A stretch of DNA of 46,296 nucleotides from Acidobacteriota bacterium (GCA_016213755.1 JACQZT010000130.1:1-46296); one strand, 5' to 3'; positions 32,967-44,343 are shown, counted from the first letter of the stretch. The notes: generated from the sequence alone by a model not told the origin. Program-made: numbers and translations.

Positions 32967-33731
32967 TCACTCCCGGGCGTCCTTCGAGGCGCCGGGCTTG
33001 TCGTGTTCCTGGATCAGCCGCTCGGCCGAGAGCATCTGTTCGGCCGTTCCGCGCACCGCCAGGGCCCGGGGCGCGGTATAGAGGAACAGGCGTCGAATCC
33101 CGATCGTCTTGCGCACCAGTACGGCGATCTCCTGCAATCGCTGCGGCGTCTCGGCGTGCGCCAGGTAAAATACCCGCACCACGTCGTCGGCGTTCCCCGG
33201 CATGCGGAATTCGCGCAGGTCCGGGCTTTCCAGCGCATGGATCAGCCACTCGGCCAGCGCCATCTGATCGGAGGTTCCGCGCAGCGTGACCGCCTTCACC
33301 GGGTTGTAGGTGAACAGCCATCGAATGTCCCCGATCGAGCGCACCACGGTGGCTACTTCCTGAAGCTCCCGCGCGGTCCGGGCGGGAGCCAGGAGGAACA
33401 CCCGCACCGCGGTATCGCCGGCCCCCGCCGGCCGGTATTCCCGCATGGCCGGGGCCCGGCCCGGCTGCTCCAACGTGTTGAACAGCCATTCGGCCAGCTC
33501 GATCTGGGCGGGGGTTCCGCTCAGCGCCAGCGACCGTTCGGCGGTATCGACGGATATCCGACGAATTTCCCCCACTGCGCGGATCACGGTAGCCAGCTCC
33601 TGAAACTCCTGCTCCGTCGCGGCGCGGGTGAAATGCAGGACACGATCCAAGTTCTGTTCGGCGGGAGCCTGCCCGTTCGCCGCAGAGGCAAACAGGGCAG
33701 CCCATGCGAGTCCCATCGCTTTGGCACACAT
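32967..33731 (-). CDS. Exported protein with three tandem secretin-N-like repeats
   Basis: A 254-residue protein with a signal peptide (AMGLAWAALFASAANGQ). The mature part is three copies of a roughly 70-residue unit: a strand (VLHFTRA, VRVFLLA, VRVFYLA), a helix (EFQELATVIRAVGEIRR, ELQEVATVVRSIGDIRW, RLQEIAVLVRKTIGIRR), a strand (LALSGTP, VTLRGTS, LAVRGTA) and a helix ending in the word AEWLF, AEWLI or AERLI. This is the beta-alpha-beta-beta-alpha pattern of secretin N1/STN-type domains, without the secretin pore. A periplasmic scaffold or partner of a secretin is possible; function unknown. GGAGGA lies 5 bases before the ATG. Confidence 0.7.
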   Translation of the reverse strand: MCAKAMGLAWAALFASAANGQAPAEQNLDRVLHFTRAATEQEFQELATVIRAVGEIRRISVDTAERSLALSGTPAQIELAEWLFNTLEQPGRAPAMREYRPAGAGDTAVRVFLLAPARTARELQEVATVVRSIGDIRWLFTYNPVKAVTLRGTSDQMALAEWLIHALESPDLREFRMPGNADDVVRVFYLAHAETPQRLQEIAVLVRKTIGIRRLFLYTAPRALAVRGTAEQMLSAERLIQEHDKPGASKDARE

Positions 33732-33797
33732 AGCGTCCTCCGATACGATTGACGGCGCCGGCGGGATAAGCGTGGAGGCTGCGGCCAAAGGTGTAAG

Positions 33798-34769
33798 ATG
33801 CATTCTTACGGCAACTTCCATATGCAAAGGCGACAATTCCTCCTGACCACGGGCGCCGCGTGGCGTCTTGGGGCCCCGCCGCCGCCGGTCCCCAAGACGC
33901 ACACCTACAAGACCGCCGGCGGATGTGAGATCAAAGCGGATGTTTACGGAGCCGGCGAATCCGGCCCCCAGCCGGTCCTCGTCTGGATCCACGGCGGCGC
34001 TCTGATTCTCGGCTCCCGCGGATCGGCGCCGCGCCGCTTCCACAACGCGCTGCTGAAGCAAGGCTATATCGTGGTGTCGATCGATTACCGGCTGGCGCCG
34101 GAAACCAAGCTGCCGGCGATCGTCGAGGATGTGCAAGATGCCTGGCGCTGGACGCGCGAGCGCGGGCCGAAGCTCTTCGGGATCGATCCCGAGCGCGTGG
34201 CGGTGGCGGGGGGATCGGCCGGGGGCTACCTCACGCTGATGACGGGATTCCGCGCAACTCCCCGCCCGCGAGCGCTGGTTTCCTTCTGGGGCTACGGCGA
34301 CATCACCGCGCCGTGGTATACGCGGCCGGACGCCTTCTACTCCCAGCAGCCGGCGGTGCCCCGCGAGGAAGCCTACGCGGCGGTGGGGACCGCGGCCCTC
34401 AGCCAGCCGGCGGACAAGAATCAGCGGGGACGGTTTTATCTCTACTGCCGCCAGCATGGCATCTGGCCGAAGGAAGTGACCGGCCACGACCCGGACACCG
34501 ATCCGCGGTGGTTCGACCCCTACTGTCCGGTGCGTAATGTGACCGCGCAGTTTCCGCCCACAATGCTGATTCACGGAACCGCGGACACCGATGTGCCTTA
34601 CGAGGAGTCCAGGAAGATGGCCGAGAGCCTGGAGCGGGGGGGCGTGGAGCATCAGTTGATCACCGTGCCCGGCGCCGGGCACGGACTGGCGGGCGCCGGC
34701 GCGGACGAGATCGCGCAAGCCTATGATCGCGCTGCCGGGTTTGTCCGGGCGCACACTCAGCGCCGCTGA
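33798..34769 (+). CDS. Alpha/beta-hydrolase, carboxylesterase type, exported
   Basis: A 323-residue esterase/lipase-like hydrolase with a Tat-like leader (MQRRQFLLTTGAA). It has the oxyanion-hole HGG motif (VWIHGGALIL), the nucleophile elbow GGSAGG (Ser140), an acid in GTADTDVPY (Asp265 likely) and the catalytic His295 in GAGHGL. YRLAPETKLPA is typical of the hormone-sensitive-lipase/BD-FAE group. It may deacetylate a carbohydrate or other ester outside the cell. The ATG at 33798 has AAAGG 6 bases upstream; ATG 33822 would give a shorter leader. The 3' end overlaps the convergent glycosylase gene by 13 bases. Confidence 0.82.
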   Translation: MHSYGNFHMQRRQFLLTTGAAWRLGAPPPPVPKTHTYKTAGGCEIKADVYGAGESGPQPVLVWIHGGALILGSRGSAPRRFHNALLKQGYIVVSIDYRLAPETKLPAIVEDVQDAWRWTRERGPKLFGIDPERVAVAGGSAGGYLTLMTGFRATPRPRALVSFWGYGDITAPWYTRPDAFYSQQPAVPREEAYAAVGTAALSQPADKNQRGRFYLYCRQHGIWPKEVTGHDPDTDPRWFDPYCPVRNVTAQFPPTMLIHGTADTDVPYEESRKMAESLERGGVEHQLITVPGAGHGLAGAGADEIAQAYDRAAGFVRAHTQRR

Positions 34770-35656
34770 AGCGACTCCAACTCCTCCAGCGTACGCGGCC
34801 AGTCCGATCGCAGGAGACGGGATAGGGCGCGGTCGGCCAGAAGTTTCCCGCCGGTTTGGCATCGGGCGCAGTAGTTCGTCTCGTTGCCGGCGTAGCGGAT
34901 GCGCATCACCTTTTCGCCGCAGCGCGGACAGGGCTGGCCGTAGCGCCCGTGCACGGCCATGCCTTCGCGAAACGCCGTGACGTGCTCCGGAAAACGGTCG
35001 CGCGCTCCGGCGCGCAGGCGCTCTATCCAGAGCTCGAGCGTGCGGCGAGTGGCGGTGAAGAGCCGGTCCCACTCCGCGGGCGTCAGTTTTTGCGTTTGTG
35101 CCAGGGGCGAAAGCTGCGCGGCGTGCAGGATCTCGTCCGAGTAGGCGTTGCCGATCCCGCTTACCTGGCGCGGGTCGGTCAGCGCCCGCTTGAGAGTGTG
35201 ATTCTCGCGGCTGAGCGCCGCGCGGAAGGCGCCGGGATCGTCGGTGAGGACGTCGATGCCTCCCGGATCGACGGACGCCAAGCCTTCCTCGCCGCTCAGG
35301 ATGTGCAGCGACGCCCGCCGCTTCGCGCCCGCCTCGGTGAGGGTGAGAGATCCGGCGGGGAAGTCGAACGCCGCGAGGTTTTGCCGGCCCGCCAGTTTCG
35401 CCCGCGGCGGCCGCCAGTGCAGCCGGCCGGCGATCATGAGGTGCAGCACGAGCCAGAGACCGCCCTCCATGCCGATGGCAATGCGTTTGCCCACGCGCCG
35501 CAATTCGCGCACCGTCCGCCCCTCGACCTCCGCCACCGCCGGCCGCGTGGTGCGAAGCAGAAAGGGACTCGCCAGCCGGACCCGTTCGAGAGGCCGGCCC
35601 ATCACGCGCGGTTCGAGCGCGTCGAGGTAGGCGGCGATGTCCGGCAGTTCGGGCAC
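34757..35656 (-). CDS. Fpg/Nei-family DNA glycosylase-AP lyase
   Basis: A 299-residue base-excision-repair enzyme. The N-terminus PELPDI matches the family PELPE(V) catalytic start; Pro2 becomes the N-terminal nucleophile and Glu3 assists. VGKRI holds the usual Lys, NAYSDEILH lies in the H2TH region, and a C-terminal zinc finger is intact (CPRC ... CARC, 16 residues between pairs). It removes oxidised bases and nicks the abasic site. Whether it prefers 8-oxoguanine (Fpg) or oxidised pyrimidines (Nei) cannot be told by eye. GTG start, 87 bases from the divergent TonB receptor. Confidence 0.86.
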   Translation of the reverse strand: MPELPDIAAYLDALEPRVMGRPLERVRLASPFLLRTTRPAVAEVEGRTVRELRRVGKRIAIGMEGGLWLVLHLMIAGRLHWRPPRAKLAGRQNLAAFDFPAGSLTLTEAGAKRRASLHILSGEEGLASVDPGGIDVLTDDPGAFRAALSRENHTLKRALTDPRQVSGIGNAYSDEILHAAQLSPLAQTQKLTPAEWDRLFTATRRTLELWIERLRAGARDRFPEHVTAFREGMAVHGRYGQPCPRCGEKVMRIRYAGNETNYCARCQTGGKLLADRALSRLLRSDWPRTLEELESLQRR

Positions 35657-35743
35657 CTGCTATCAGCTTCGGCGCTTCCAGCGCGTTTCGCAACCGATTC
35701 GGGAAGTCGGATCCGCGATTTGGTGTAAGCTTGAGAGGATCTT

Positions 35744-38700
35744 ATGGGCACACGCATCCCGATACTGGCGGCCATCGCCGCCGCTTCCATGTTCGCGCAG
35801 GGATCGGTGACGATCTTCGGAACGGTCACCGACTCCAGCGGAGCCGTTCTGCCGAATGCCGGCATCGTTGTCACCAACACCCAGACCGCCGCCACGCGCC
35901 AGACCGTTTCGAGCGACGCCGGCGCCTACGTCGTCGCGCAGTTGCCGGTCGGCGACTACACGGTGAAGGCCGAAGCGAAGGGGTTCAAGACCTTCGTGCA
36001 AGACCGCATTCAGGTTCAGGTGGACGAGAACCGCAGGGTCGACATCGCCATGGTCGTGGGCGCGCTGACCGAGACCGTGGAGGTGTCCGCGCAGGCCGCG
36101 CAGGTGGAAACCCGTTCCGGCGCGGTGCGCGAAGTGGTGGACTCGGCGCGCATCGTCGAGCTGCCGCTGAACGGGCGAAACGCGATCCAGTTGCAGTATA
36201 TCGTTCCCGGCATTGGCGGCCGCGCCTCGGCGGACCAGGCGGAGAACGAGTCCGTCTCCATCAACGGGTCGCGCCCGAACACCAACAACTACACTCTCGA
36301 CGGAGGGGACAACCACGACCCGTATTTCAACACGCCGAGCATGTTCCCCAACCCGGACGCGCTAGAGGAGTTCAGCGTGCAGACCAGTTCGTACTCGGCG
36401 GACAAGGGGCGCAACGCAGGCGCGTTCGTGAATGCCGTGACGCGCTCCGGAACCAACCAGTTCCATGGGACGCTGTTCGAATTCCTCCGTAACGAGAAGC
36501 TGAATGCGCGCAACTTCTTCGCCGCCACCGTTCCGCCCTTCAAGCGCAACCAGTACGGCGGCACCGTGGGCGGTCCGTTCCGCAAAGACAAGACGTTCTT
36601 CTTCCTCACCTATCAGGGCACCAAGGAGAAGAGCACTCCGGGAGCGGTCACCGCCACGGTGCTCACCGCCGAGCAGAGGAAGGGCGACTTTTCGGCCTCC
36701 GGCAAGGCCCTGAAGGACCCGCTGGGCGGCAACTTTCCCGGGGCCCTCATCCCGGCCAGCCGGATCCACCCGGCGTCGATCAAGTATCTGGACACCTTCA
36801 TTCCGCTGCCGAATCGCCCTCCCGCGCTGCACTCCTCCTCCAGCGGCCAGAGCCGCGACGACGACCAGTGGGTGGGGAAACTCGATCACCGCCTGAACGA
36901 CCAGCATCAGCTCTCGGGCCGCGTGCTCTACAACTACGACAACCTCGACCAGCAAACGGGCAACATCCCGGGCTTTTTGGCCAGCATCAAGTACTGGAAC
37001 TGGAATATCGCCGTGACGGACACGCACATTTTCAGCCCGAGCACGCTGAACTCCTTCACGTTCTCCTACGACAAGATCGACCGGCGTCAGCTTCCCATCG
37101 TGCCGGTAAACAAGAGCTGGACGGATTTCGGCGCCGGGTTCAGGCGCGCCGTGGACGGCGACTACCTGGTGGGGTGGGATACGGCGCTGGACGGATACTT
37201 TCAGAGCTTCTCCCGCTTCCCGCTGAATCACTACCGCAGGAGCCTGCAATTCTCCGACGCGTTGAGCGTCACCCTGGGCGCGCACTTCATCCGTGCGGGC
37301 GCCGATGTCCGCCGCTCGATTCTCGACTTGCAGGAGCTGTTCCAGTGCGATCCGCAGGTGCGTTTCGGCGCCACCTTCTCCAGCGACGCCGCCGCGGACC
37401 TGCTGCTGGGCCGTCCTCGCCAGTTCACACAGATCGCGCAGGACCAGAACAAGCCGCGCACTACCGAGGCCGGCTTCTTTTTCCAGGACGACTGGAAAGC
37501 CACCCGGCGGCTGACCCTGAACTTGGGCCTGCGCTGGGACCCCTACTTCCCGTTCGGCGATGCGCTCGGCACCTTCTCGCAGGTGCGGCTGGGCCAGCAG
37601 TCCGCGGTCTTCGCCAAGGCCCCGGTGGGCATTGTGTTCCCGGGCGACGCCGGCGTGCCAGACGCCACCATTCGGAACCAGCTTGCGAACCTGGGCCCGC
37701 GCTTCGGCTTCGCGTTCGATCCGACCGGGTCGGGCAGGAGCAGCATCCGCGGCGGGTACGGAATCTTCTATTCGCAGATCCGGCAGCAGGCCAACAACCA
37801 GATCTCCAACAACCAGCCGTTCTCGATCAAACTGATCGGCAACAACCCGTCCGGCGGCCTCGGCAACCCGTACTCGGAAACCGGGAATCCGTTCCCCTTC
37901 ACGCCCCCGCAAAGCCAGCAGGAGCGCTCCGCCTACAAGTTCCTGACCCCGATGACCGTCACCGAGTGGGACCCGGACTTCCGCAACGCCATCGTGCAGC
38001 AGTGGAACCTGACCCTTCAGCGCCAGTTCTTTGGGAGCTACATCGCCGGCGTGGCCTATGTCGGCAGCAAGGGGAACCACCTGTTCATGCAGACCGAGTT
38101 GAACCCGGGTATCTACAGCACCGTCAGCCGGCCGCTCGACCAGCGGCGTCCGCTGTATCCGGCCTTCGCCTCCGTCACGGATTATATCGCCGCCGGCAAC
38201 TCGGTCTACCACGGGTTGCAGCTCAGCCTGAACAAGAGGCTCTCGAAGGGTCTCACGATCCTGGCCAACTACACTTTCTCGAAGCTGATCGACGACTCCT
38301 CGGGAGACGGCGCCGCACCGGCGAATCCGTTCAACCGGCGCCACCAGCGCGGCGTGGGCGACTTCGACCTCCCCCACCGTTTTGTGGGTTCGTTCATCTG
38401 GCAAATTCCGGGCCCCAAAGGCGGCGCCGCGGTGCTGCGCCAGATTCTCGGCGGATGGGAAATGAACGGACTGGCCACACTCGAAAGCGGCCGGGCTTTC
38501 ACGGTGAGTTCGGGACGAGACAACTCCGGCTCCGGCATCAACAGCGACCGGGCGGACGTGACCGGCGACCCGAAGCTGCCGGCAAACCGTTCGCACGCCG
38601 AACTGATCGACCGGTACTTCAACACCGCCGCCTTCGTGCAAAACCCGGCCGGCACTTTCGGGAACTCGGGCCGCAACATCCTGCGCGGCCCCGGCAACGC

Positions 38701-38899
38701 CGGCGTCGATTTCGGAATGATCAAGGCCTTCCGCATCCGCGAGGGGCGCCGGCTCCAGTTCCGTTCGGAGTTCTTCAACCTGTTCAATCGCGTCAACTTG
38801 AACAACCCGAACGCCAACCAGTCGGCGGCCACCTTCGGACGCATCTCCGGCGCGGGCTCGCCGCGCGTGATCCAGATGGCGCTCAAGTATATGTTTTAG
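35744..38899 (+). CDS. TonB-dependent receptor, Oar-like, second copy
   Basis: A 1051-residue outer-membrane receptor. Signal peptide (IPILAAIAAASMFAQG), carboxypeptidase-regulatory domain (about 22-105, GTVTDSSGAVLPNAGIVVTN), plug with LPLNGRNAIQLQ and NNYTLDGGDN, and a long barrel ending in ALKYMF. It is clearly a paralogue of the receptor at 670-3930 but divergent in sequence. The ligand is unknown. GAGAGGA lies 5 bases before the ATG. There is no SusD-like partner beside it, which fits the Oar type rather than SusC. Confidence 0.9.
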   Translation: MGTRIPILAAIAAASMFAQGSVTIFGTVTDSSGAVLPNAGIVVTNTQTAATRQTVSSDAGAYVVAQLPVGDYTVKAEAKGFKTFVQDRIQVQVDENRRVDIAMVVGALTETVEVSAQAAQVETRSGAVREVVDSARIVELPLNGRNAIQLQYIVPGIGGRASADQAENESVSINGSRPNTNNYTLDGGDNHDPYFNTPSMFPNPDALEEFSVQTSSYSADKGRNAGAFVNAVTRSGTNQFHGTLFEFLRNEKLNARNFFAATVPPFKRNQYGGTVGGPFRKDKTFFFLTYQGTKEKSTPGAVTATVLTAEQRKGDFSASGKALKDPLGGNFPGALIPASRIHPASIKYLDTFIPLPNRPPALHSSSSGQSRDDDQWVGKLDHRLNDQHQLSGRVLYNYDNLDQQTGNIPGFLASIKYWNWNIAVTDTHIFSPSTLNSFTFSYDKIDRRQLPIVPVNKSWTDFGAGFRRAVDGDYLVGWDTALDGYFQSFSRFPLNHYRRSLQFSDALSVTLGAHFIRAGADVRRSILDLQELFQCDPQVRFGATFSSDAAADLLLGRPRQFTQIAQDQNKPRTTEAGFFFQDDWKATRRLTLNLGLRWDPYFPFGDALGTFSQVRLGQQSAVFAKAPVGIVFPGDAGVPDATIRNQLANLGPRFGFAFDPTGSGRSSIRGGYGIFYSQIRQQANNQISNNQPFSIKLIGNNPSGGLGNPYSETGNPFPFTPPQSQQERSAYKFLTPMTVTEWDPDFRNAIVQQWNLTLQRQFFGSYIAGVAYVGSKGNHLFMQTELNPGIYSTVSRPLDQRRPLYPAFASVTDYIAAGNSVYHGLQLSLNKRLSKGLTILANYTFSKLIDDSSGDGAAPANPFNRRHQRGVGDFDLPHRFVGSFIWQIPGPKGGAAVLRQILGGWEMNGLATLESGRAFTVSSGRDNSGSGINSDRADVTGDPKLPANRSHAELIDRYFNTAAFVQNPAGTFGNSGRNILRGPGNAGVDFGMIKAFRIREGRRLQFRSEFFNLFNRVNLNNPNANQSAATFGRISGAGSPRVIQMALKYMF

Positions 38900-39176
38900 G
38901 CGCAGACCTCCCGAGGGAAGCTTTGATCGCCTTCGGAGCACCGTCGTCGGATTTACGCTTTGCGCCGTTGATGGATATGGACTTCGCGGTGAGTTGCCCG
39001 CTCGTCTGACGCTTACGCCTCATATCCGCTGTTTTGTTCACCGGCCCGCTCCTTTGCTCCACGCTTCTTTCCGACAGGTTGGGTAAAGGGCTTTCACCTT
39101 CAAACGACCGAGCATGCTCGGTACACAACTCCGGCGACCGGCCAGGAGGCCGGTTCCACCGTCTGTCCCCGGGTTT
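38900..39176. other. 277-base intergenic region with a 16-base palindrome and a hairpin
   Basis: There is no supported gene between two convergent genes, the TonB receptor and lysA. It holds a perfect 16-base palindrome, ACCGAGCATGCTCGGT at 39107-39122, and 15 bases further a 7-base-pair hairpin (39137-39143 with 39148-39154, loop AGGA). Neither is followed by a T-run on either strand, so a Rho-independent terminator is not certain. A short open frame on the minus strand across it has no recognisable product. Confidence 0.45.
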
Positions 39177-40430
39177 TCAGGGGGCGGTTTCGCCGCGCAC
39201 CAGGTCCTCGAAGGTTTCCCGGGCGCGCACCACGCGCCAGGCGCCGCCATCCACCAGGACTTCGGCCGGGCGGGGGCGAGAGTTGTAGTTCGAGGCGGAC
39301 ACGAAACCGTAAGCTCCGGCGGTGCAGACGGCCAGGAAGTCGCCGGGCAAGACGTTGGCCACGTCGCGGTCGCGGGCCAGGAAATCGCCGGTTTCGCACA
39401 CCGGGCCCACCACGTCGGCGCGCACCGTCCCCAGGGCGGTTCGGCGCAGCGGGATGATTTCGTGGTGGGCTTTGTAGAGCGCGGGCCGGATCAGGTCGGT
39501 CATGGCCGCGTCGACGATGATGAACTCCTTGCGAGGGCTGTGCTTGCGATACAGCACGCGAGTCACGAGGACGCCCGCCTCGGCGACGATCGAGCGGCCG
39601 GGCTCCAGCATCAGCGTCAGGCCGTGCCCTTCGACCCGGGCGCGCACGGCGGAGGCGAAGGCGCCGGCGTCGGGCGTCACGGTGCCCGGAGCATAGGCCA
39701 CGCCCAGTCCCCCGCCGAGGTCCAGGTGGCGAATGGGCAGGCCCGCGGCGCGCAACCGGCCGGCCAGCGCCAGCATCTTGTCCACGGCCTCCATCAGCGC
39801 GCCGATGTCGAGGATTTGCGAGCCGATGTGGCAACTGACGCCTTCCAGTTCCAGGCTCCCGAGCGCCAGCGCGCGCTGGTAAACCGCATCGATCTCCGCC
39901 ATGTCGATGCCGAACTTGTGCTCGCGCAGACCGGTGGAGATGTAGGGATGGGTCGCGGCGTCGACGTCCGGGTTGACGCGCAGCGCCACGCGGGCCCTGA
40001 CGCCGCGGCGCGCCGCCAGCGCGTCGATCAGGACCAGCTCGGCCTCGGATTCGCAGTTGAAGCTGTGAATCCTCTGTTCCAGCGCGTACTCGATCTCGGC
40101 GGCGGTCTTCCCGACACCGGAAAAGACCACCTTGGCCGGGTCCCCGCCGGCTTTCAGCACGCGATACAATTCGCCGCCCGAGACGATGTCGAAGCCCGTG
40201 CCGGCCGCGGCCGCCAGGGCCAGCAGCGCCAGGTTCGAATTGGCCTTCACGGCGTAGCAGACGCAGTGCGGCACGCCCGCCAGGGCTTGGTCGTAGGCCG
40301 CGATCCGCGCGCGGATGGCTCCGGCGGAATACACGTAGCAGGGCGTGCCGGCTCGCGCGGCGATATCGGCCAGGGGGACCTGGTCGCAGTGCAGCGCGTC
40401 GTGGCGATAAGAGAAGAAATCGGTGATCAC
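39177..40430 (-). CDS. lysA: Diaminopimelate decarboxylase
   Basis: A 417-residue PLP enzyme that makes L-lysine from meso-diaminopimelate. PLP Lys62 in [27 protein letters not shown] and the active-site Cys345 in CETGDFL are all present, with normal length. GTG start overlapping the stop of the upstream phosphatase gene (GTGA), so expression is tied to it. No other lysine-pathway gene is nearby. Confidence 0.94.
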   Translation of the reverse strand: MITDFFSYRHDALHCDQVPLADIAARAGTPCYVYSAGAIRARIAAYDQALAGVPHCVCYAVKANSNLALLALAAAAGTGFDIVSGGELYRVLKAGGDPAKVVFSGVGKTAAEIEYALEQRIHSFNCESEAELVLIDALAARRGVRARVALRVNPDVDAATHPYISTGLREHKFGIDMAEIDAVYQRALALGSLELEGVSCHIGSQILDIGALMEAVDKMLALAGRLRAAGLPIRHLDLGGGLGVAYAPGTVTPDAGAFASAVRARVEGHGLTLMLEPGRSIVAEAGVLVTRVLYRKHSPRKEFIIVDAAMTDLIRPALYKAHHEIIPLRRTALGTVRADVVGPVCETGDFLARDRDVANVLPGDFLAVCTAGAYGFVSASNYNSRPRPAEVLVDGGAWRVVRARETFEDLVRGETAP

Positions 40431-42174
40431 AGTACCTTCAAAACCAGCAGAGTCTGATCGTCGGTCAAAGCGGCGCCTTCGGCGAAGGCATCCAGATCGG
40501 CCAGAATCGCATCGACGACGGCCCGCGCCGGCGCGGCGCAGCTTTGTTGCAGCCGCTGGGATAATCGGGCCCGGCCATAGCTGTCGCCCGCCTCGTTGCG
40601 CTGGTCTTCGACGCCGTCGGAATAGAGCAGGAGCACGTCGCCCGGCTTGGCCGAAAAGCTGACGTCGTCGTACTCGCGTCCGTCCAGCAGCCCCAGCGGC
40701 ACTCCTTCCACGCGCAGCTTGCGGATCTCACCGTCACGGCAGACCAGGGGCGGTTCCGATCCCGCATTGGCCAGGGTGAAGTGGCAGGCGCGGGCGTCCC
40801 ACAGCAGGACCAGCAAGGTGACGAAATGGGCGTCCACGCGCCGCTCCAGCAGGGCCTCGTTGAGCGACTGCATCAGCAGCGCCGGTCCGCGGCGCCGGGG
40901 CCCGAGCGAGCGCAGCAGGCCGCTGACCGTGGCGCCGTACAGCGCCGCCGCGGCGCCCTTGCCGCTGGAATCGCCGATGGCGATCAGCGCGTGCTCGCCC
41001 TGCTCGAAGAAGTCGTAGATGTCGCCGCTGATCTGCCGCGCCGGGCGCGCGCCAATGCCCACTTCGAGCCCCGGGATCTGGGGCGCTTCGCGGGGCAGCA
41101 GCACCGACTGCAGCTTGCGCGCGGCCCCCAGGTCCTGCTGCATGGCGCGTTCGCGCTGCGCCAGCTCTTCGTACAGCCGCGCGTTCTCGACCGAACTGGC
41201 CACTTGCGGCGCCAGCAGCGAAAGCATCCGGACGTGGTTCTCGGTGAAATGGCCGATGCGGCCCGACTCCAGGTCCATCACGCCGATCACGCGGTCGTGG
41301 ACCACCAGCGGGACGGCCACTTCCGAACGGATGTCCGGGTGCGAGGCGATGTAGCGCGGGTCGGCCAGCGTGTCATTGACGCGCACCGTCTCGCGCGCCC
41401 TGGCCGCCGCGCCGGTGATACCCGAACCGAGAGGGATGTTGTCCACCTCGACGCGCTGGTCGTAGCGCACGCTGAAGCGGTGGCGCAGGAGCTTGCGTTC
41501 GGCGTCCAGCAGCAGGATGCTGAAAGCGTCGTAGTCGATCAGCCCGCGCACGGCCTCGGCGATGTGGCGCAGCAGCTCGTCCAAATCGAGAATCGACGAG
41601 AACTCCTGCGAAACGTGGGCCAGCGTGCGCAGGGTGCGGTTCTGCCGCTCCACCCGGACATACAGCCGCGCGTTGTCGATGGAAACGGCCACGCGCGAGG
41701 CGATCAGGCGCAGCAGCGAGCGGTCGTACTCGCTGTAGGCGCCGGCCCGGGTGGATTGCAGGTCGATGACCCCCACCAGCCGGCCGCGCGCCAGCATCGG
41801 AGCGGCCAGCTCCGAGCGCACTGCGTCCATGGCGTTGAGATAGCGCACGTCCGCCCGCACGTCGTTCACCAGCAGCGGCTCGCGGGCCGCCGCCGCCGCG
41901 CCGGTGATGCCCTCGCCCAGCGAGACCACCAGGTTGTCGGCGATCTCCTTGCGGTGCCCGATGCTGTAACGGATGCGCAGGCCCCGCGCCTTGTCGCTGT
42001 ACAGCAGAATCGCGAACAGGTCGTAGGAAATCACCTGCCGGACCATCTCGGCGACGCGCGCCAGCAGGCGGTCGAGGTCCAGGGTTTCGGCGGTCGCCTC
42101 GGCGACCTCTAGCATGAAATCGAGCAGTTCCGCGCGCTCGCGGAAGCGCACCGCCGATTTGCGGGGTCCGGGCA

Positions 42175-42175
<1 letters not shown>
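40427..42175 (-). CDS. GAF-GAF-PP2C (SpoIIE/RsbU-type) serine phosphatase
   Basis: A 582-residue cytoplasmic signalling protein. Two GAF sensor domains (about 18-168 and 195-345; repeated GEGITGAAAAAREPLLVND / GSGITGAAARARETVRVND and VIDLQST / VMDLESG) are joined by helices to a PP2C-type phosphatase (about 360-582). Metal-binding acids are seen in ISGDIYDF (Asp385), IAIGDSSGKG, YSDGVED (Asp520) and TDDQTLLVL. RsbU-like enzymes dephosphorylate anti-anti-sigma factors in partner-switching stress responses. The ATG shares a base with the stop of the RpiB-DeoC gene, and its stop overlaps lysA. There is no STAS or HPK partner in the window. Confidence 0.87.
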
Positions 42176-43533
<1,358 letters not shown>

Positions 43534-43580
43534 CGCTGAACCTACATTGTAGCGGACTGGTACGTTATGATGGAGAATTC

Positions 43581-43979
43581 GTGGATCCGGGACAATTCAA
43601 TCCGCCCCCTGCCGCGCCGGCGCATCATCGCATCCGGTCGCTGAGCATGGTGTTCGGCTGCACCCTGCTGGGCGCGGCGGCCCAGATCCTGTTCAAGTCG
43701 GGCCTCAAGCTGATGCCCCATTTCAGCCCCCTTGCGCTGGTGACCAACGGACCGCTGATGAGCGGCCTGACGCTGTACGGAGGCAGCACGCTGCTGCTGG
43801 TGCTGGCGCTGCGCGAGGGCGAGCTTTCGCTGCTGTACCCGGTGATCTCTCTCACCTACGCCTGGGTCACGCTGCTTTCCGTGCTGCTGCTGGGCGAGAC
43901 CATCGACGGCTTTAAGGCCGCCGGCATCCTGGTGATCATCGCGGGCGTGGCGCTGCTCGGAAGGAGCCGCAAGTATTGA
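43581..43979 (+). CDS. Small EamA/SMR-like membrane transporter subunit, first of a pair
   Basis: A 132-residue protein with a short hydrophilic N-terminus and about four membrane helices. [24 protein letters not shown] and [22 protein letters not shown] are DMT/EamA hallmarks at half the usual length, as in ArnE/ArnF or SMR proteins. It probably forms a heterodimer with the next gene. GTG start, with GGAG 5 bases upstream. The stop overlaps the TTG start of the next gene (TTGA). Substrate unknown. Confidence 0.75.
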   Translation: MDPGQFNPPPAAPAHHRIRSLSMVFGCTLLGAAAQILFKSGLKLMPHFSPLALVTNGPLMSGLTLYGGSTLLLVLALREGELSLLYPVISLTYAWVTLLSVLLLGETIDGFKAAGILVIIAGVALLGRSRKY

Positions 43980-44326
43980 CCACGCCGCTTTCCTCCATCG
44001 GCCTGGTGCTGGTGGCCTCCTTCATCGGCTCCTTCGGCGCCGTGTTCCTGAAATCGGGCGCCGACCGCACCCGCTGCGTCCGGACCCTGGTCGTCAACCC
44101 GCGCCTGGTGCTGGGCGTCTCGCTCTTCCTGCTCTCGACGGTTTTCTACCTCCTCGGCATCCGCCACGGAGAACTCTCCGTGCTCTACCCGATGGTCTCC
44201 CTGGGCTACGTCTGGACCCTGCTCTGGTCGCGGCTGTTCTTCAAAGAGCCCTTTACGCGGGACAAGTTCGCGGGGCTGGGGCTGATTTTGCTGGGGATTG
44301 TGCTGCTCAATTTGGGGAACCGCTGA
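43976..44326 (+). CDS. Small EamA/SMR-like membrane transporter subunit, second of a pair
   Basis: A 116-residue, four-helix membrane protein homologous to its upstream neighbour: IRHGELSVLYPMVSLGYVWTLLWS matches the corresponding stretch there, and FFKEPFTRDKFAGLGLILLGIVLL ends it. Paired small multidrug-resistance-type or ArnE/F-type proteins work as dimers, often with opposite orientation. The TTG start is within a four-base overlap, which enforces coupled translation. It ends 18 bases before the tRNA-like repeat. Confidence 0.75.
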   Translation: MTTPLSSIGLVLVASFIGSFGAVFLKSGADRTRCVRTLVVNPRLVLGVSLFLLSTVFYLLGIRHGELSVLYPMVSLGYVWTLLWSRLFFKEPFTRDKFAGLGLILLGIVLLNLGNR

Positions 44327-44343
44327 AGAGGGCACGCTTTGAC

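Noticed and set aside
38883-39128. An 81-residue minus-strand frame after the second receptor
   Set aside because: Lys/Ser-rich with no family, no ribosome-binding site, and it overlaps the palindrome; not supported as a gene.
43543-43571. A sigma70 promoter before the EamA pair
   Set aside because: TATGAT at 43566-43571 looks like a -10, but initiation from it would leave the GGAG ribosome-binding site outside the message and no -35 is correctly spaced.
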